11,912 bases of DNA from SIG299 sp964544055 (GCA_964544055.1 CAZJAA010000050.1:1-11912), one strand, 5' to 3'; positions 5,258 through 11,912 are shown, numbered from the stretch's first letter. Made by a program: numbers and translations. Notes: generated by a model from the letters alone, not told the origin.

Positions 5258-6124
5258 ATGCTGTCCATGGGTAAAATTATACAGCAGTTGCGCAAACAAA
5301 ACGGCTTGACACAGGATGACCTTGCAGAAGGCATCAGTAGCAAGTCGGCGTTGTCCAGAATGGAGAACGAAATGTGTGAGCCGGATATTTTTACTTTAAA
5401 TGCATTTATGCAGCGTCTTGGAAAGTCTTTAAGATATTTTGAAATTGTTGTGTCAAACAAGGAGTATGAGCTTTTGCAGAAGAATCAGTATGACAGTTCT
5501 TTACAGACGATTGTTGTGGCGGAAAGCGACTTCTTCAAAGATATGCGAGAAGCAAGAGGTTTATCGCAGGAGCAGTTCTGCGCAGAAATATGTGCCAGAG
5601 AAACCATTTCCAACATTGAAAATGGAAGAACTCCGCAGAGAAAAAAGGCACGAGTGCTTTTTGAAAGCCTCGGCGAGACGTGTGACAAGTATTATTCCTA
5701 TGTAGAGACAGATGACTTTGAAGTGTTTGAACTGGTGGAACAGTATCAGCAGAAAATACGGACAAACCCGGAGGCGGCTTTGGAACTGCGTTTGCAGATA
5801 CAGGAAAGAATTGAAGAAAATCACCCGGTCAACCGTCAGTTCCTGAAAAGCTCGGAACTGCTGGAAAAGAAAATGTCCGGTGACCGGAGGGCTTCGGAGG
5901 TTTTAGCTGGTCTGGAACAGTGTCTGCATTTTACTATGCCGGAGTACGATGGAAAAATTTATCGTATGCCCCGCAGACAGGAAAGCTTTATTTTAGATGA
6001 AATCGTGGATTGTCTGAAAAAAATGGACAAAATAGAGGCTGCATTTCAACTGGAACAAGAAATAAAACAAAAAAATAATAAAAAATTGAAAATTTCCGCA
6101 AAACGTTACAGCTTTTTTAAATAA
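5258..6124 (+). CDS. Regulator B: double XRE-type HTH regulator, RRNPP-like
   Basis: This 288-residue protein has two Cro/C1-type HTH domains in tandem, at about residues 5-58 (LTQDDLAEGISSKSALSRME) and 91-145 (LSQEQFCAEICARETISNIE). A C-terminal helical region follows, about the size of PlcR overall but with one more HTH. Residues about 175-211 (NRQFLKSSELL to LEQCLHFTMP) match two places in regulator A in spacing and key residues, so the two proteins are related. The open frame starts at 5213, but that ATG has no ribosome site. ATG 5258 has AAGGGAG 10 bases upstream and starts just before the HTH fold. It is divergent from the peptide gene across the palindrome. The C-terminus ends in a lysine-rich tail, and the helical region is short compared with regulator A. 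DNA binding is well supported; peptide binding is inferred. Confidence 0.82.
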   Translation: MLSMGKIIQQLRKQNGLTQDDLAEGISSKSALSRMENEMCEPDIFTLNAFMQRLGKSLRYFEIVVSNKEYELLQKNQYDSSLQTIVVAESDFFKDMREARGLSQEQFCAEICARETISNIENGRTPQRKKARVLFESLGETCDKYYSYVETDDFEVFELVEQYQQKIRTNPEAALELRLQIQERIEENHPVNRQFLKSSELLEKKMSGDRRASEVLAGLEQCLHFTMPEYDGKIYRMPRRQESFILDEIVDCLKKMDKIEAAFQLEQEIKQKNNKKLKISAKRYSFFK

Positions 6125-6145
6125 AGTGTGCTATTCTATCTTTGG

Positions 6146-6178
6146 TGCCAATACCACTCTGTTGACCCGGTAATGGCA
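6146..6178 (+). other. Stem-loop after regulator B
   Basis: TGCCAATACC (6146-6155) pairs with GGTAATGGCA (6169-6178) at nine of ten positions around a 13-base loop, just after the stop codon of regulator B and 14 bases before a terminator hairpin. It has no T-run of its own. It may be part of the 3' end of the regulator B transcript or of a leader; I recognise no known RNA family in it. Confidence 0.4.
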
Positions 6179-6192
6179 TTTTCCTTAGTATT

Positions 6193-6257
6193 GATGCCCT
6201 GATGCATGTATGTAACCTGCAAAGGTTCCTATGTGTATCAGGGCATCGTTTGTTTTA
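6193..6257 (+). terminator. Intrinsic terminator after regulator B, with GNRA-capped inner hairpin
   Basis: GATGCCCTGAT (6193-6203) and ATCAGGGCATC (6237-6247) make a perfect 11-bp stem followed by GTTTGTTTTA. The long loop contains a second hairpin, AACCT-GCAA-AGGTT, closed by a GCAA tetraloop. This is larger than a usual terminator. It separates the regulatory block from the rhodanese gene. Confidence 0.7.
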
Positions 6258-6357
6258 TAAGAAATTTTTTTGCGTTTTTATTTTTAGAACGCGGTTGTTT
6301 TTTTGGAATATATTGTAGTAACAGGCTATTTGTAGCGTTCTCGGAATGGAGGTTAAG

Positions 6358-6696
6358 ATGGAATTTGAGAATATCCGACCAGAGCATATTTTTAGGCAGA
6401 TGGGAATCGGACAGAATCTTTTAATTGATTTAAGGGAACCTTTGGAGTACAGGGAAGGACATATTCCCGGAGCAATCGGTATACCTTATGAAAGCTTAAA
6501 AAGAAATATTCCAAAGCTGCATCAGTGGAGAGAACAGTGCATGAGAAAGAATGAAAAAGCAACGGTAATCGTGTACTGTGATCGTGGAAATACCAGTCTG
6601 CGGGCAGCAAGGGATTTATATAATCAGGGATTTTGCGTAAAAAATGTATATGGAGGAATTTCGGCCTATAAGGGACCAAAAGTAAAAGAGCAGTAG
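6358..6696 (+). CDS. Single-domain rhodanese-like sulfurtransferase
   Basis: This 112-residue cytoplasmic protein consists of one rhodanese domain. It has the LIDLREPLEYREGHIPGA block (22-39) and the active-site loop CDRGNTS (74-80), with catalytic Cys74 placed to carry a persulfide. It ends with the family's GG...Y segment. Such proteins move sulfane sulfur from thiosulfate, cysteine desulfurases or polysulfide to acceptors; the partner cannot be told from this context. The frame opens at 6346, but GGAGG at 6348-6352 can only serve the ATG at 6358 (5-base gap), so 6358 is chosen. The gene stands alone between the regulator B terminator and the methyltransferase promoter. It has no evident terminator, and no strong promoter is seen, although the upstream 100 bases are very T-rich. 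Confidence 0.87.
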   Translation: MEFENIRPEHIFRQMGIGQNLLIDLREPLEYREGHIPGAIGIPYESLKRNIPKLHQWREQCMRKNEKATVIVYCDRGNTSLRAARDLYNQGFCVKNVYGGISAYKGPKVKEQ

Positions 6697-6704
6697 TTTT
6701 CCTG

Positions 6705-6733
6705 TTGACGGAATGCGAAAAAGCCGATAAAAT
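6705..6733 (+). promoter_or_regulatory. Promoter of the rRNA methyltransferase gene
   Basis: TTGACG (6705-6710) and TAAAAT (6728-6733) are 17 bases apart. Transcription would start near 6740. That is only about 11 bases before the GTG at 6751, which favours the ATG at 6799 as the main start. Confidence 0.75.
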
Positions 6734-6798
6734 GAAAGGCAGAGGTAAGAGTGAAACCTGATAAACGTAAGGAAAATTATGTAAGACAGGAGCAGAAG

Positions 6799-7959
6799 AT
6801 GGAACGTTATGAATTTATCTGCCCATGCCATTTTGGTCTGGAAGCAGTATTAAAACAGGAAATTTTGGATTTGGGCTATGAAATTGTACAGGTGGAGGAT
6901 GGCAAAGTCACATTTGCCGGTGATGCTACGGCGTTTGCGAGAGCAAATGTTTTTTTAAGAACAACGGAGCGTGTGCTTTGGAAGGTAGGAAGCTTTCACG
7001 CAGAAACATTTGAGGAGTTGTTTCAGCAGACGAAGGCCATTCCATGGGAAACGATGATTCCAGTGGATGGAAAGTTCTGGGTAACCAAAGCAAACTCTGT
7101 AAAAAGCAAGTTGTTTAGCCCATCTGACATCCAGTCAATTATGAAAAAAGCAATGGTAGAGCGGATGAAGCAGCATTACGGAGTTCAGTGGTTTGAGGAA
7201 ACTGGTGCCCAATATCCGGTTCGAGTTTCCATATTAAAGGATGAGGTGACGGTTGGAATTGATACGTCCGGAGAGTCGCTTCACAAGCGTGGTTATCGTA
7301 AGCTTACGAGCAAGGCACCAATTACGGAAACGCTGGCAGCAGCTCTGATTTTGCTGTCGCCATGGAATAAAGATCGTATTTTGGTTGACCCTTTTTGCGG
7401 AAGCGGCACCATTCCGATTGAGGCTGCAATGATAGGTGCCAATATTGCACCGGGCATGAATCGTGAATTTCTGGCGCAGACATGGAGCAATATTCCGAAA
7501 AAAATGTGGCCTGCTGCGGTAGAGGAAGCAAAGGCAAAAATCAGAACGGATGTGGAGTTGAACATTCAGGGATACGATTTGGATGGTGAAATTGTAAAAG
7601 CAGCAAGGCAGAATGCAAGGCTTGCAGGGGTGGAGCAGTATATTCATTTCCAGCAAAGACCGGTAAGTCAGTTAAATCATCCAAAAAAGTATGGATTTAT
7701 CATTACGAATCCTCCGTATGGAGAGCGTTTGGAAGAAAAGGCAGCGATGCCGGCTCTTTATAAAGAAATCGGAGAGGCATTTGCCAGACTGGATACCTGG
7801 TCGTTTTATGTGATTACAAGCTACGAGGATGCGCAGAAGTATATTGGTAAAAAGGCAGACAAAAACCGTAAGATATACAATGGCATGTTAAAAACCTATC
7901 TGTATCAGTTTATGGGTCCGAAACCACCGAAAAAGCCGCTGATAAAAAAAGCCGAATAG
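6799..7959 (+). CDS. ypsC: Class I SAM-dependent rRNA (guanine-N2) methyltransferase, YpsC/RlmL family
   Basis: The 386-residue protein starts with a THUMP RNA-binding region (GLEAVLKQEI...GYEI...DGKVTFAGD, about 13-42, continuing to about 155). A Rossmann methyltransferase domain follows. It has the family motif VDPFCGSGTIPIEA (196-209) for S-adenosylmethionine binding and the catalytic NPPYGERL (304-311), which is typical of N2-guanine methylation. Escherichia coli RlmL modifies G2445 of 23S rRNA; the Bacillus relative is YpsC. Only the RlmL half is present, with no RlmK-like second domain. The exact target base is not provable here. ATG 6799 has AGGAG 6 bases upstream and a family-like N-terminus. 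An upstream GTG at 6751, with AGAGG before it, would add 16 charged residues and is considered less likely. Confidence 0.9.
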   Translation: MERYEFICPCHFGLEAVLKQEILDLGYEIVQVEDGKVTFAGDATAFARANVFLRTTERVLWKVGSFHAETFEELFQQTKAIPWETMIPVDGKFWVTKANSVKSKLFSPSDIQSIMKKAMVERMKQHYGVQWFEETGAQYPVRVSILKDEVTVGIDTSGESLHKRGYRKLTSKAPITETLAAALILLSPWNKDRILVDPFCGSGTIPIEAAMIGANIAPGMNREFLAQTWSNIPKKMWPAAVEEAKAKIRTDVELNIQGYDLDGEIVKAARQNARLAGVEQYIHFQQRPVSQLNHPKKYGFIITNPPYGERLEEKAAMPALYKEIGEAFARLDTWSFYVITSYEDAQKYIGKKADKNRKIYNGMLKTYLYQFMGPKPPKKPLIKKAE

Positions 7960-7960
7960 A

Positions 7961-7993
7961 AGAAAAGGCTGCCGCATTTTTGGATGTGGCAGC
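7961..7993. terminator. Bidirectional terminator between convergent genes
   Basis: GCTGCCGCAT (7968-7977) and ATGTGGCAGC (7984-7993) form a 10-bp stem with a 6-base loop and one G-T pair. On the minus strand it is followed by CCTTTTCTTC, and on the plus strand by TTTCGTGCTATTTT. It lies between the methyltransferase stop and the convergent hydrolase stop and can serve both. Confidence 0.7.
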
Positions 7994-8000
7994 TTTCGTG

Positions 8001-8936
8001 CTATTTTGGAGTAACAAGAAGCCTTTGCTTAAAAAAAGCAAGGATATCCTGCATTACTTCCCCAGAATTTAATTCGTTTAACAGTTCGTGGCGTGCTTCC
8101 GGATAAATGATTGTGGAAGCTTCTGTAAATCCGAGGGTATTAAGAATCTGCTGCAGCTTTAATATTTCTTTGGAATAGCTGCTGACCGGGTCGTTATCAC
8201 CTGCAAGAAAGAGAATCGGCTGGTCTTTCCGCATTTTAGCGATGTTTTGTTTTTTGGAGGAGCGGATGGAAAGCCGTACTAGGTCACGGCAGAAGCTTGT
8301 GGTACCGATAAAACCACAATAGGTATCATCCATGTATTTTCCGACAACGGTATTGTTTCTGGTGAGCCAGTCGTATTTTGTGCGTACACAGAGTGAAGTG
8401 TATTTTTTTCCGCCAAACATCAGCCGGTTTAGAAATGCAGAACGCTTTTTGGAGCCACGAAGTAAAACGGCCATGCCGGAGAAGAAGAAACCGGCATTTT
8501 GTGAAAAAACGGAGGGCATAGTGGTGGAGCTGACAATGGCGGCATCAATGTCGTGGTACTGACAGAGTACATTGCGCAGAATGAGCGATCCCATGCTGTG
8601 TCCAAAGACAGCAAGCTTTGGATTCCGCCCATTTTCCTTGATATATCGGCAAATGGTAACAGCATCTTCTATCAGCAGGGTATCCCCGTGATTTTTGGCA
8701 ACAAATCCAAGCTCGGCGAGCTTCTGACCGGTTCCGTGACCGCGGTGGTCGTAGGTATAGACGTCAAAGCCTTCCTGACATAAAAATTGTATAAAAGAGA
8801 GATACCGACCGTGATGCTCTGCCATGCCGTGCAAAACCAGAACGCTTCCTAAAACAGTTTCTGTGGCGGCAGGATATTGAAACAACTGTGTCTGATATCC
8901 GTCCTTTTGTTTGATATGTATATAATTTTTTTCCAT
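8001..8936 (-). CDS. Alpha/beta hydrolase, lysophospholipase/monoacylglycerol lipase-like
   Basis: This 311-residue protein belongs to the Hydrolase_4 (serine aminopeptidase S33-like) group. It has an oxyanion segment VLVLHGMAEHHGRY (32-45), the Y-DHRGHG motif (62-68), nucleophile elbow GHSMGS with Ser114, the acid in AGDNDPVS (probably Asp249) and catalytic ARHE with His283. Relatives hydrolyse lysophospholipids or monoacylglycerols; the true substrate is unknown. There is no signal peptide, so it is probably cytoplasmic. The frame is open up to 9056, but those 40 extra codons come from a repeated non-coding leader. The ATG at 8936 has GGAG 6 bases upstream and starts the conserved domain, so it is chosen. 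The gene is divergent from the amidase operon and convergent with the methyltransferase. Confidence 0.88.
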   Translation of the reverse strand: MEKNYIHIKQKDGYQTQLFQYPAATETVLGSVLVLHGMAEHHGRYLSFIQFLCQEGFDVYTYDHRGHGTGQKLAELGFVAKNHGDTLLIEDAVTICRYIKENGRNPKLAVFGHSMGSLILRNVLCQYHDIDAAIVSSTTMPSVFSQNAGFFFSGMAVLLRGSKKRSAFLNRLMFGGKKYTSLCVRTKYDWLTRNNTVVGKYMDDTYCGFIGTTSFCRDLVRLSIRSSKKQNIAKMRKDQPILFLAGDNDPVSSYSKEILKLQQILNTLGFTEASTIIYPEARHELLNELNSGEVMQDILAFFKQRLLVTPK

Positions 8937-8945
8937 GTTAGGCTC

Positions 8946-9068
8946 CATTCCGAAAACTTTTTCTGCGTTTGAGGAAGCACCGGAAATTTGCACAGGCAAG
9001 TTCCGGCACGCATCTTCATTCCGAAAACTTTTTCTATGTTTGAGAAAGTGCACCAAAAATTTGTGCAG
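8946..9068. repeat. Direct repeat pair in the leader of the hydrolase gene
   Basis: Two copies of a roughly 50-base unit, 8946-8995 and 9017-9068, lie 71 bases apart. Both begin CATTCCGAAAACTTTTTCT (plus strand). They share GTTTGAG, then CACC, then AAATTTG and CAG, with scattered substitutions and a 2-base indel. The copies sit between the hydrolase promoter and its start codon, so they are transcribed into the leader. Translated in passing, each gives a similar EKVFGM string, which is why the open frame extends upstream. Confidence 0.8.
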
Positions 9069-9109
9069 ATGATTTTCGGTATCACATCAGGGTTTATCTT
9101 TACAATGAT

Positions 9110-9138
9110 AGTATATTTAATTCTTGAGAAATTTGCAA
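9110..9138 (-). promoter_or_regulatory. Promoter of the alpha/beta hydrolase gene
   Basis: On the minus strand TTGCAA (9133-9138) and TATACT (9110-9115) are 17 bases apart. The start of transcription would be near 9103, giving a leader of about 165 bases that contains the direct repeats. Confidence 0.65.
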
Positions 9139-9152
9139 GCTTCGTATATACT
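9124..9152 (+). promoter_or_regulatory. Promoter of the amidase-rdgB-phosphoesterase operon
   Basis: TTGAGA (9124-9129) and TATACT (9147-9152) are 17 bases apart, with transcription starting near 9159. The -35 regions of this promoter and the divergent hydrolase promoter overlap, so RNA polymerase cannot occupy both at once. Confidence 0.65.
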
Positions 9153-9196
9153 TAAAATATATTTTTTTATTAAAAAATGGAAGAGGGGGCTTCGCT

Positions 9197-10402
9197 GTGA
9201 CTGATGAACAATTATTACGCCGTATTGCCGGTTATTGCTTTGCGGTAATGCTTCTTACCATCTGCGTTTCTTTAGCACTGAAGTATAAGGAAGAATATGA
9301 TGTGTTAGGGCAGGAACGAGATGCTACACAGCAGGAAGAATCATTATATATTGAATCGACGCCTACAGCCATTCCAAAAGCTACGCAGCATCCGATGGAA
9401 ACTACCGTACAAACGAGGCACGACGCAGAGGAAGAAGTCTGGGATGTATGGCAAATTGTTTCGCAGGAAAGCATGGAGGAACTTTTAAAGTATGTGGATA
9501 ACCGATGCATCCTGATTAAAAAGCCGGAGGGACAACAGCTTCAGTGGACGATGGAAGAAAATCTTCCTTATTACCAGATAACGTTTAAAATATCAGGAGC
9601 CAGGGAAAGCCTGCAGGCGGTGTCCGTTCTTCGGATGTGGGATAAAATTCTTTATTACGGAGCCGTGGAAGACGAGCTGCTGCTTGATTTTTCGGTTCTT
9701 TCTTATGAAGAAGAAACAGGAATTACGTCAGAGGTTACCATGCAGTTTGACCGTTGCTATTATCCGACGGTGACAGAACAGGAGAAGTATTATATCATTA
9801 ATTTAAACAGGTACAGTGAGGTATATGACAAAATAGTTGTTCTGGATGCCGGACACGGTGGCAAGGATCCGGGAGCGGGAGCGGACAATTATAAAATAGA
9901 AGAAGCAGATATTACATTGAAGCTGCTTTTATATTTGAAGAATTTATTAGAACAAAATACAGAAATTCAGGTGTTTTGCACAAGAACAGAGGATGTATAC
10001 CGAACGCTTCAGGAGCGGGCAGATCTGGCACTTGGTCTGGAGGCAGATTTATTTATCAGCTGGCACTGCAATTCTTCCACTTCTGCGAAGAAAAATGGAA
10101 CAGAGGTGATTTTTAATGCAGAACAGGGAAAGGAAACTTCGTTTAATTCCAGAAAATTTGCCGAACTGTGTCTGGACAAACTCACAAACGCACTTGGTAC
10201 AAAAAATGGTGGGCTGGCAAACCGTCAGGATTTGCATATCGTACGCCGTGCGACCATGCCGGTGGTACTTTTGGAAACTGCCTATTTATCCAATCAACAA
10301 GATTTGAAAATTTTAACTGAGGAAGAAAAACTGAGGGCTGCTGCATATGCGGTATATGAAGCGGTGCTTGAAGCATTTGAACAGATAGAGGAGAATGAGT
10401 AA
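9197..10402 (+). CDS. Membrane-anchored N-acetylmuramoyl-L-alanine amidase (Amidase_3)
   Basis: The 401-residue protein has one N-terminal transmembrane helix (about 10-28) with no clear cleavage site. An acidic/threonine-rich linker (30-80) and an unrecognised middle region (80-210) follow, then a C-terminal zinc amidase domain. The zinc and catalytic residues are visible: His220 in VLDAGHGGKDPGAG, Glu236 in EEADITLKL, His290 in SWHCNSS and catalytic Glu360 in LLETAYLSN. It cuts the bond between N-acetylmuramic acid and L-alanine in peptidoglycan, outside the membrane. The GTG start at 9197 follows GAGGGGG and gives a short cytoplasmic tail ahead of the helix. It is the first gene of a tight operon: its stop TAA (10400-10402) is immediately followed by the rdgB ATG. 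The middle region might regulate or localise the enzyme, but no SPOR or LysM repeats are evident. Confidence 0.9.
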   Translation: MTDEQLLRRIAGYCFAVMLLTICVSLALKYKEEYDVLGQERDATQQEESLYIESTPTAIPKATQHPMETTVQTRHDAEEEVWDVWQIVSQESMEELLKYVDNRCILIKKPEGQQLQWTMEENLPYYQITFKISGARESLQAVSVLRMWDKILYYGAVEDELLLDFSVLSYEEETGITSEVTMQFDRCYYPTVTEQEKYYIINLNRYSEVYDKIVVLDAGHGGKDPGAGADNYKIEEADITLKLLLYLKNLLEQNTEIQVFCTRTEDVYRTLQERADLALGLEADLFISWHCNSSTSAKKNGTEVIFNAEQGKETSFNSRKFAELCLDKLTNALGTKNGGLANRQDLHIVRRATMPVVLLETAYLSNQQDLKILTEEEKLRAAAYAVYEAVLEAFEQIEENE

Positions 10403-10996
10403 ATGAAACGTATTATTTTTGCAACAACCAATGAAGGAAAAATGAAAGAAATTCGCCTGATTATGGAGAATTCCGGCTATGAGGTGGTTTCACTGAAACA
10501 GGCCGGAATTTCTGCGGACATTATTGAAAATGGAACAACGTTTGAGGAAAATGCGCTAATTAAAGCAGAAACGATTGCAAAGCTGACCGGAGAACTGGCA
10601 CTGGCAGATGATTCCGGGCTGGAGGTAGATTATCTTGATAAGGCACCGGGAATTTATTCGGCAAGATTTTTAGGCGAAAACACCGGATATGATGTAAAAA
10701 ACCAGTATATTCTGGATAAGCTGAAAGGAGTACCGCAAAGCGAACGTACGGCACGGTTCGTGTGTGCGATTGCATTGGCTGATGGCAAGGGACGAACCTG
10801 GACAAAACGTGCCACGATAGAGGGGTATATAGGTTACGAGGTCAGAGGCGAAAACGGCTTTGGATATGATCCAATATTTATGGTACCGGAATATAATAAA
10901 ACAACCGCAGAACTCACGATTGAGGAAAAAAATGAAATCAGTCATCGCGCCAAAGCACTGAGGGCAATGAAGGAGGAGCTTTTAAAAAATGTCTGA
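10403..10996 (+). CDS. rdgB: XTP/dITP diphosphatase (HAM1/RdgB)
   Basis: The 197-residue protein matches the house-cleaning pyrophosphatase family in length and motifs. These are TTNEGKMKE (8-16, substrate phosphate loop), ADDSGLEVD (68-76, metal-binding acids), APGIYSARF (81-89), GFGYDPIF (about 152-159) and SHRAKAL near the C-terminus. It hydrolyses deaminated purine nucleotides (dITP, ITP, XTP) to monophosphates and diphosphate, preventing their entry into DNA and RNA. The ATG follows the amidase stop codon directly, and the AGAGGAG ribosome site lies inside the amidase gene, so translation is probably coupled. Confidence 0.95.
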   Translation: MKRIIFATTNEGKMKEIRLIMENSGYEVVSLKQAGISADIIENGTTFEENALIKAETIAKLTGELALADDSGLEVDYLDKAPGIYSARFLGENTGYDVKNQYILDKLKGVPQSERTARFVCAIALADGKGRTWTKRATIEGYIGYEVRGENGFGYDPIFMVPEYNKTTAELTIEEKNEISHRAKALRAMKEELLKNV

Positions 10997-11477
10997 AAAA
11001 AAGGTTCTTGTAATTAGTGATACCCATGGGCGTACAGAACATCTGGAAAAGCTGCTTCCGCTTGTGCAGCCGATAGACCAGTTAATTCATCTTGGGGATG
11101 TTGGCAGGAATGTGGATTATATTGAAGTACTTGCCGGATGTCCCTGCTGCTTTGTAGCTGGTAATAACGATTATTATTCTGATTTGCCAAGAGAACGTCT
11201 GATAAAACTGAATGCTGTTCCTATGTTTTTAACGCATGGACACTATTATTATGTAAATGCAAGAAAAGATTTTATTCGCAGTGCGGCGGTACAGCGTGGT
11301 GCCAGGGTTGCCTTGTTTGGACATACACATGTTCCGTATCTGGAAGAGACAGACGGAATACTTCTGGCCAATCCGGGCAGCCTGTCCCTGCCAAGACAGT
11401 CGGATCATTGCCCAACGTACCTGCTTCTCATGATTGGAGAAGATGGTTCGATTCGTGCCGAACAGCATAAATTGTAA
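10989..11477 (+). CDS. Metallophosphoesterase, YfcE/MJ0936 family
   Basis: This 162-residue protein has the full calcineurin-like metal-binding set: ISDTHG (Asp11, His13), LGDVG (Asp37), AGNNDY (Asn59/60), LTHGH (His83) and GHTH (112-114), followed by ANPGSLSLPR. Family members hydrolyse simple phosphodiesters in vitro; the natural substrate is not settled. The start overlaps the end of rdgB by 8 bases, with AAGGAGGAG about 10 bases upstream, so the two are co-translated. The pairing of rdgB with this phosphoesterase is recurrent in Firmicutes. No good plus-strand terminator follows: the small stem at 11484-11512 has an A-run after it instead of a T-run. Confidence 0.9.
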   Translation: MSEKKVLVISDTHGRTEHLEKLLPLVQPIDQLIHLGDVGRNVDYIEVLAGCPCCFVAGNNDYYSDLPRERLIKLNAVPMFLTHGHYYYVNARKDFIRSAAVQRGARVALFGHTHVPYLEETDGILLANPGSLSLPRQSDHCPTYLLLMIGEDGSIRAEQHKL

Positions 11478-11581
11478 CCATCCGAAGCAATTTTTGTATC
11501 GGCTTGCGGAAAAAAATTACTTGAATTACATATGTTTTTAAAATAATTCAAATAATATTTTTAAAAACTTGAAAAAAAGTG

Positions 11582-11610
11582 TTGACTTTTTTTTGAACGT
11601 GATATATAAT
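11582..11610 (+). promoter_or_regulatory. Strong promoter of the tRNA cluster
   Basis: TTGACT (11582-11587) and a perfect TATAAT (11605-11610) are 17 bases apart, preceded by A/T-rich tracts (11520-11580) like an UP element. Transcription would begin near 11617, about 36 bases before the first tRNA. Confidence 0.85.
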
Positions 11611-11652
11611 GTATCTTGCGTTCGGCAAGAAGAGTAGGAACGCAGTCAAAAC

Positions 11653-11727
11653 CGGGGTGTGGCTCAGTTTGGCTAGAGTGCCTGATTTGGGATCAGGAGG
11701 TCGCAGGTTCGAATCCTGTCACCCCGA
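11653..11727 (+). tRNA. tRNA-Pro (TGG anticodon)
   Basis: Acceptor arms CGGGGTG and CACCCCG pair perfectly, with discriminator A at 11727. The D arm begins TGGCTCAG, the anticodon stem is CCTGA/TCAGG around a loop with TGG, and the T loop is GGTTCGAATCC. CCA is not encoded. Confidence 0.95.
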
Positions 11728-11751
11728 TTTAGTTTCATATTTTTTTTTCAT

Positions 11752-11822
11752 GCGGGTGTAGTTCAATGGTAGAACACTAGCCTTCCAAGCTAGATACGTG
11801 GGTTCGATTCCCATCACCCGCT
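11752..11822 (+). tRNA. tRNA-Gly (TCC anticodon)
   Basis: Acceptor arms GCGGGTG and CACCCGC pair perfectly, with discriminator T at 11822. The anticodon stem CTAGC/GCTAG encloses CTTCCAA, giving TCC. The T arm is GTGGGTTCGATTCCCAT. CCA is not encoded. The 24-base spacer after tRNA-Pro contains a run of nine T. Confidence 0.95.
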
Positions 11823-11851
11823 TTTGCTGGGCAATCACTGCTTGGTAATGT

Positions 11852-11912
<61 letters not shown>

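Noticed and set aside
6125..6345. Known riboswitch upstream of the rhodanese gene
   Set aside because: The stem-loops do not carry the conserved cores I know for fluoride, ZTP, guanidine, preQ1, SAM or c-di-GMP riboswitches; only an unassigned structure can be claimed.
6206..6424. 72-codon plus-strand frame between regulator B and rhodanese
   Set aside because: It starts within the terminator loop, runs out of frame into the rhodanese gene and has no ribosome site.
7234..7656. 140-codon minus-strand frame inside the methyltransferase gene
   Set aside because: It is a shadow of a well-supported gene on the other strand, with no start signals or recognisable motifs.
8937..9085. Upstream starts and a 78-codon overlapping frame (8849-9085) at the hydrolase 5' end
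   Set aside because: Both come from the repeated leader sequence; conserved hydrolase sequence and a ribosome site begin at 8936.
11484..11512. Possible terminator after the phosphoesterase gene
   Set aside because: The stem (CCGAAGC with GCTTGCGG, one bulge) is followed by an A-run, not a T-run, on the plus strand, so it is not a convincing terminator.

Overview
The window looks like a low-GC Firmicutes chromosome. The best fit is the Lachnospiraceae (Clostridium cluster XIVa). This is inferred from about 40% GC with AGGAG-type ribosome sites, the tight order amidase - rdgB - YfcE/MJ0936-type phosphoesterase - tRNA cluster, and the style of the double-HTH regulators. No 16S or other species marker is present, so the genus is not claimed.

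Left end (1-1089). The 5' part of an AAA+ ATPase gene of the ATP-binding/DUF4143 type runs off the left edge on the minus strand. Directly behind its promoter lies a 5'-truncated group II intron remnant: a frameshifted maturase C-terminus, a damaged domain V and an intact-looking domain VI. Its 3' end sits 2 bases beyond the stop codon of the next gene.

Regulatory and signalling block (1087-6257). A minus-strand ABC-F ATPase gene is followed by a divergent 618-residue double-HTH regulator (regulator A), then a ~160-bp imperfect palindrome. Next is a 45-codon minus-strand gene for a small peptide with a clear export signal, which has its own terminator. A perfect 12-bp-arm palindrome follows, and then a second, related double-HTH regulator of 288 residues (regulator B) reading away from the peptide gene. 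Regulators A and B share a helical module outside the HTH domains. The layout resembles known RRNPP-type (Rap/Rgg/NprR/PlcR/PrgX) regulator-peptide cassettes. I consider it the best candidate for an undescribed cell-cell signalling system in the window. The functional link is inference.

Right half (6258-11912). This is mostly ordinary chromosome: a single-domain rhodanese, a THUMP-domain rRNA methyltransferase (YpsC/RlmL family), a convergent alpha/beta hydrolase whose leader carries a direct repeat, and then a three-gene operon. The operon encodes a membrane-anchored N-acetylmuramoyl-L-alanine amidase, an XTP/dITP pyrophosphatase and a metallophosphoesterase. A strong promoter then drives a tRNA cluster (Pro-TGG, Gly-TCC, and Arg-TCT cut by the right edge).

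No CRISPR array, complete insertion sequence or rRNA gene was seen.
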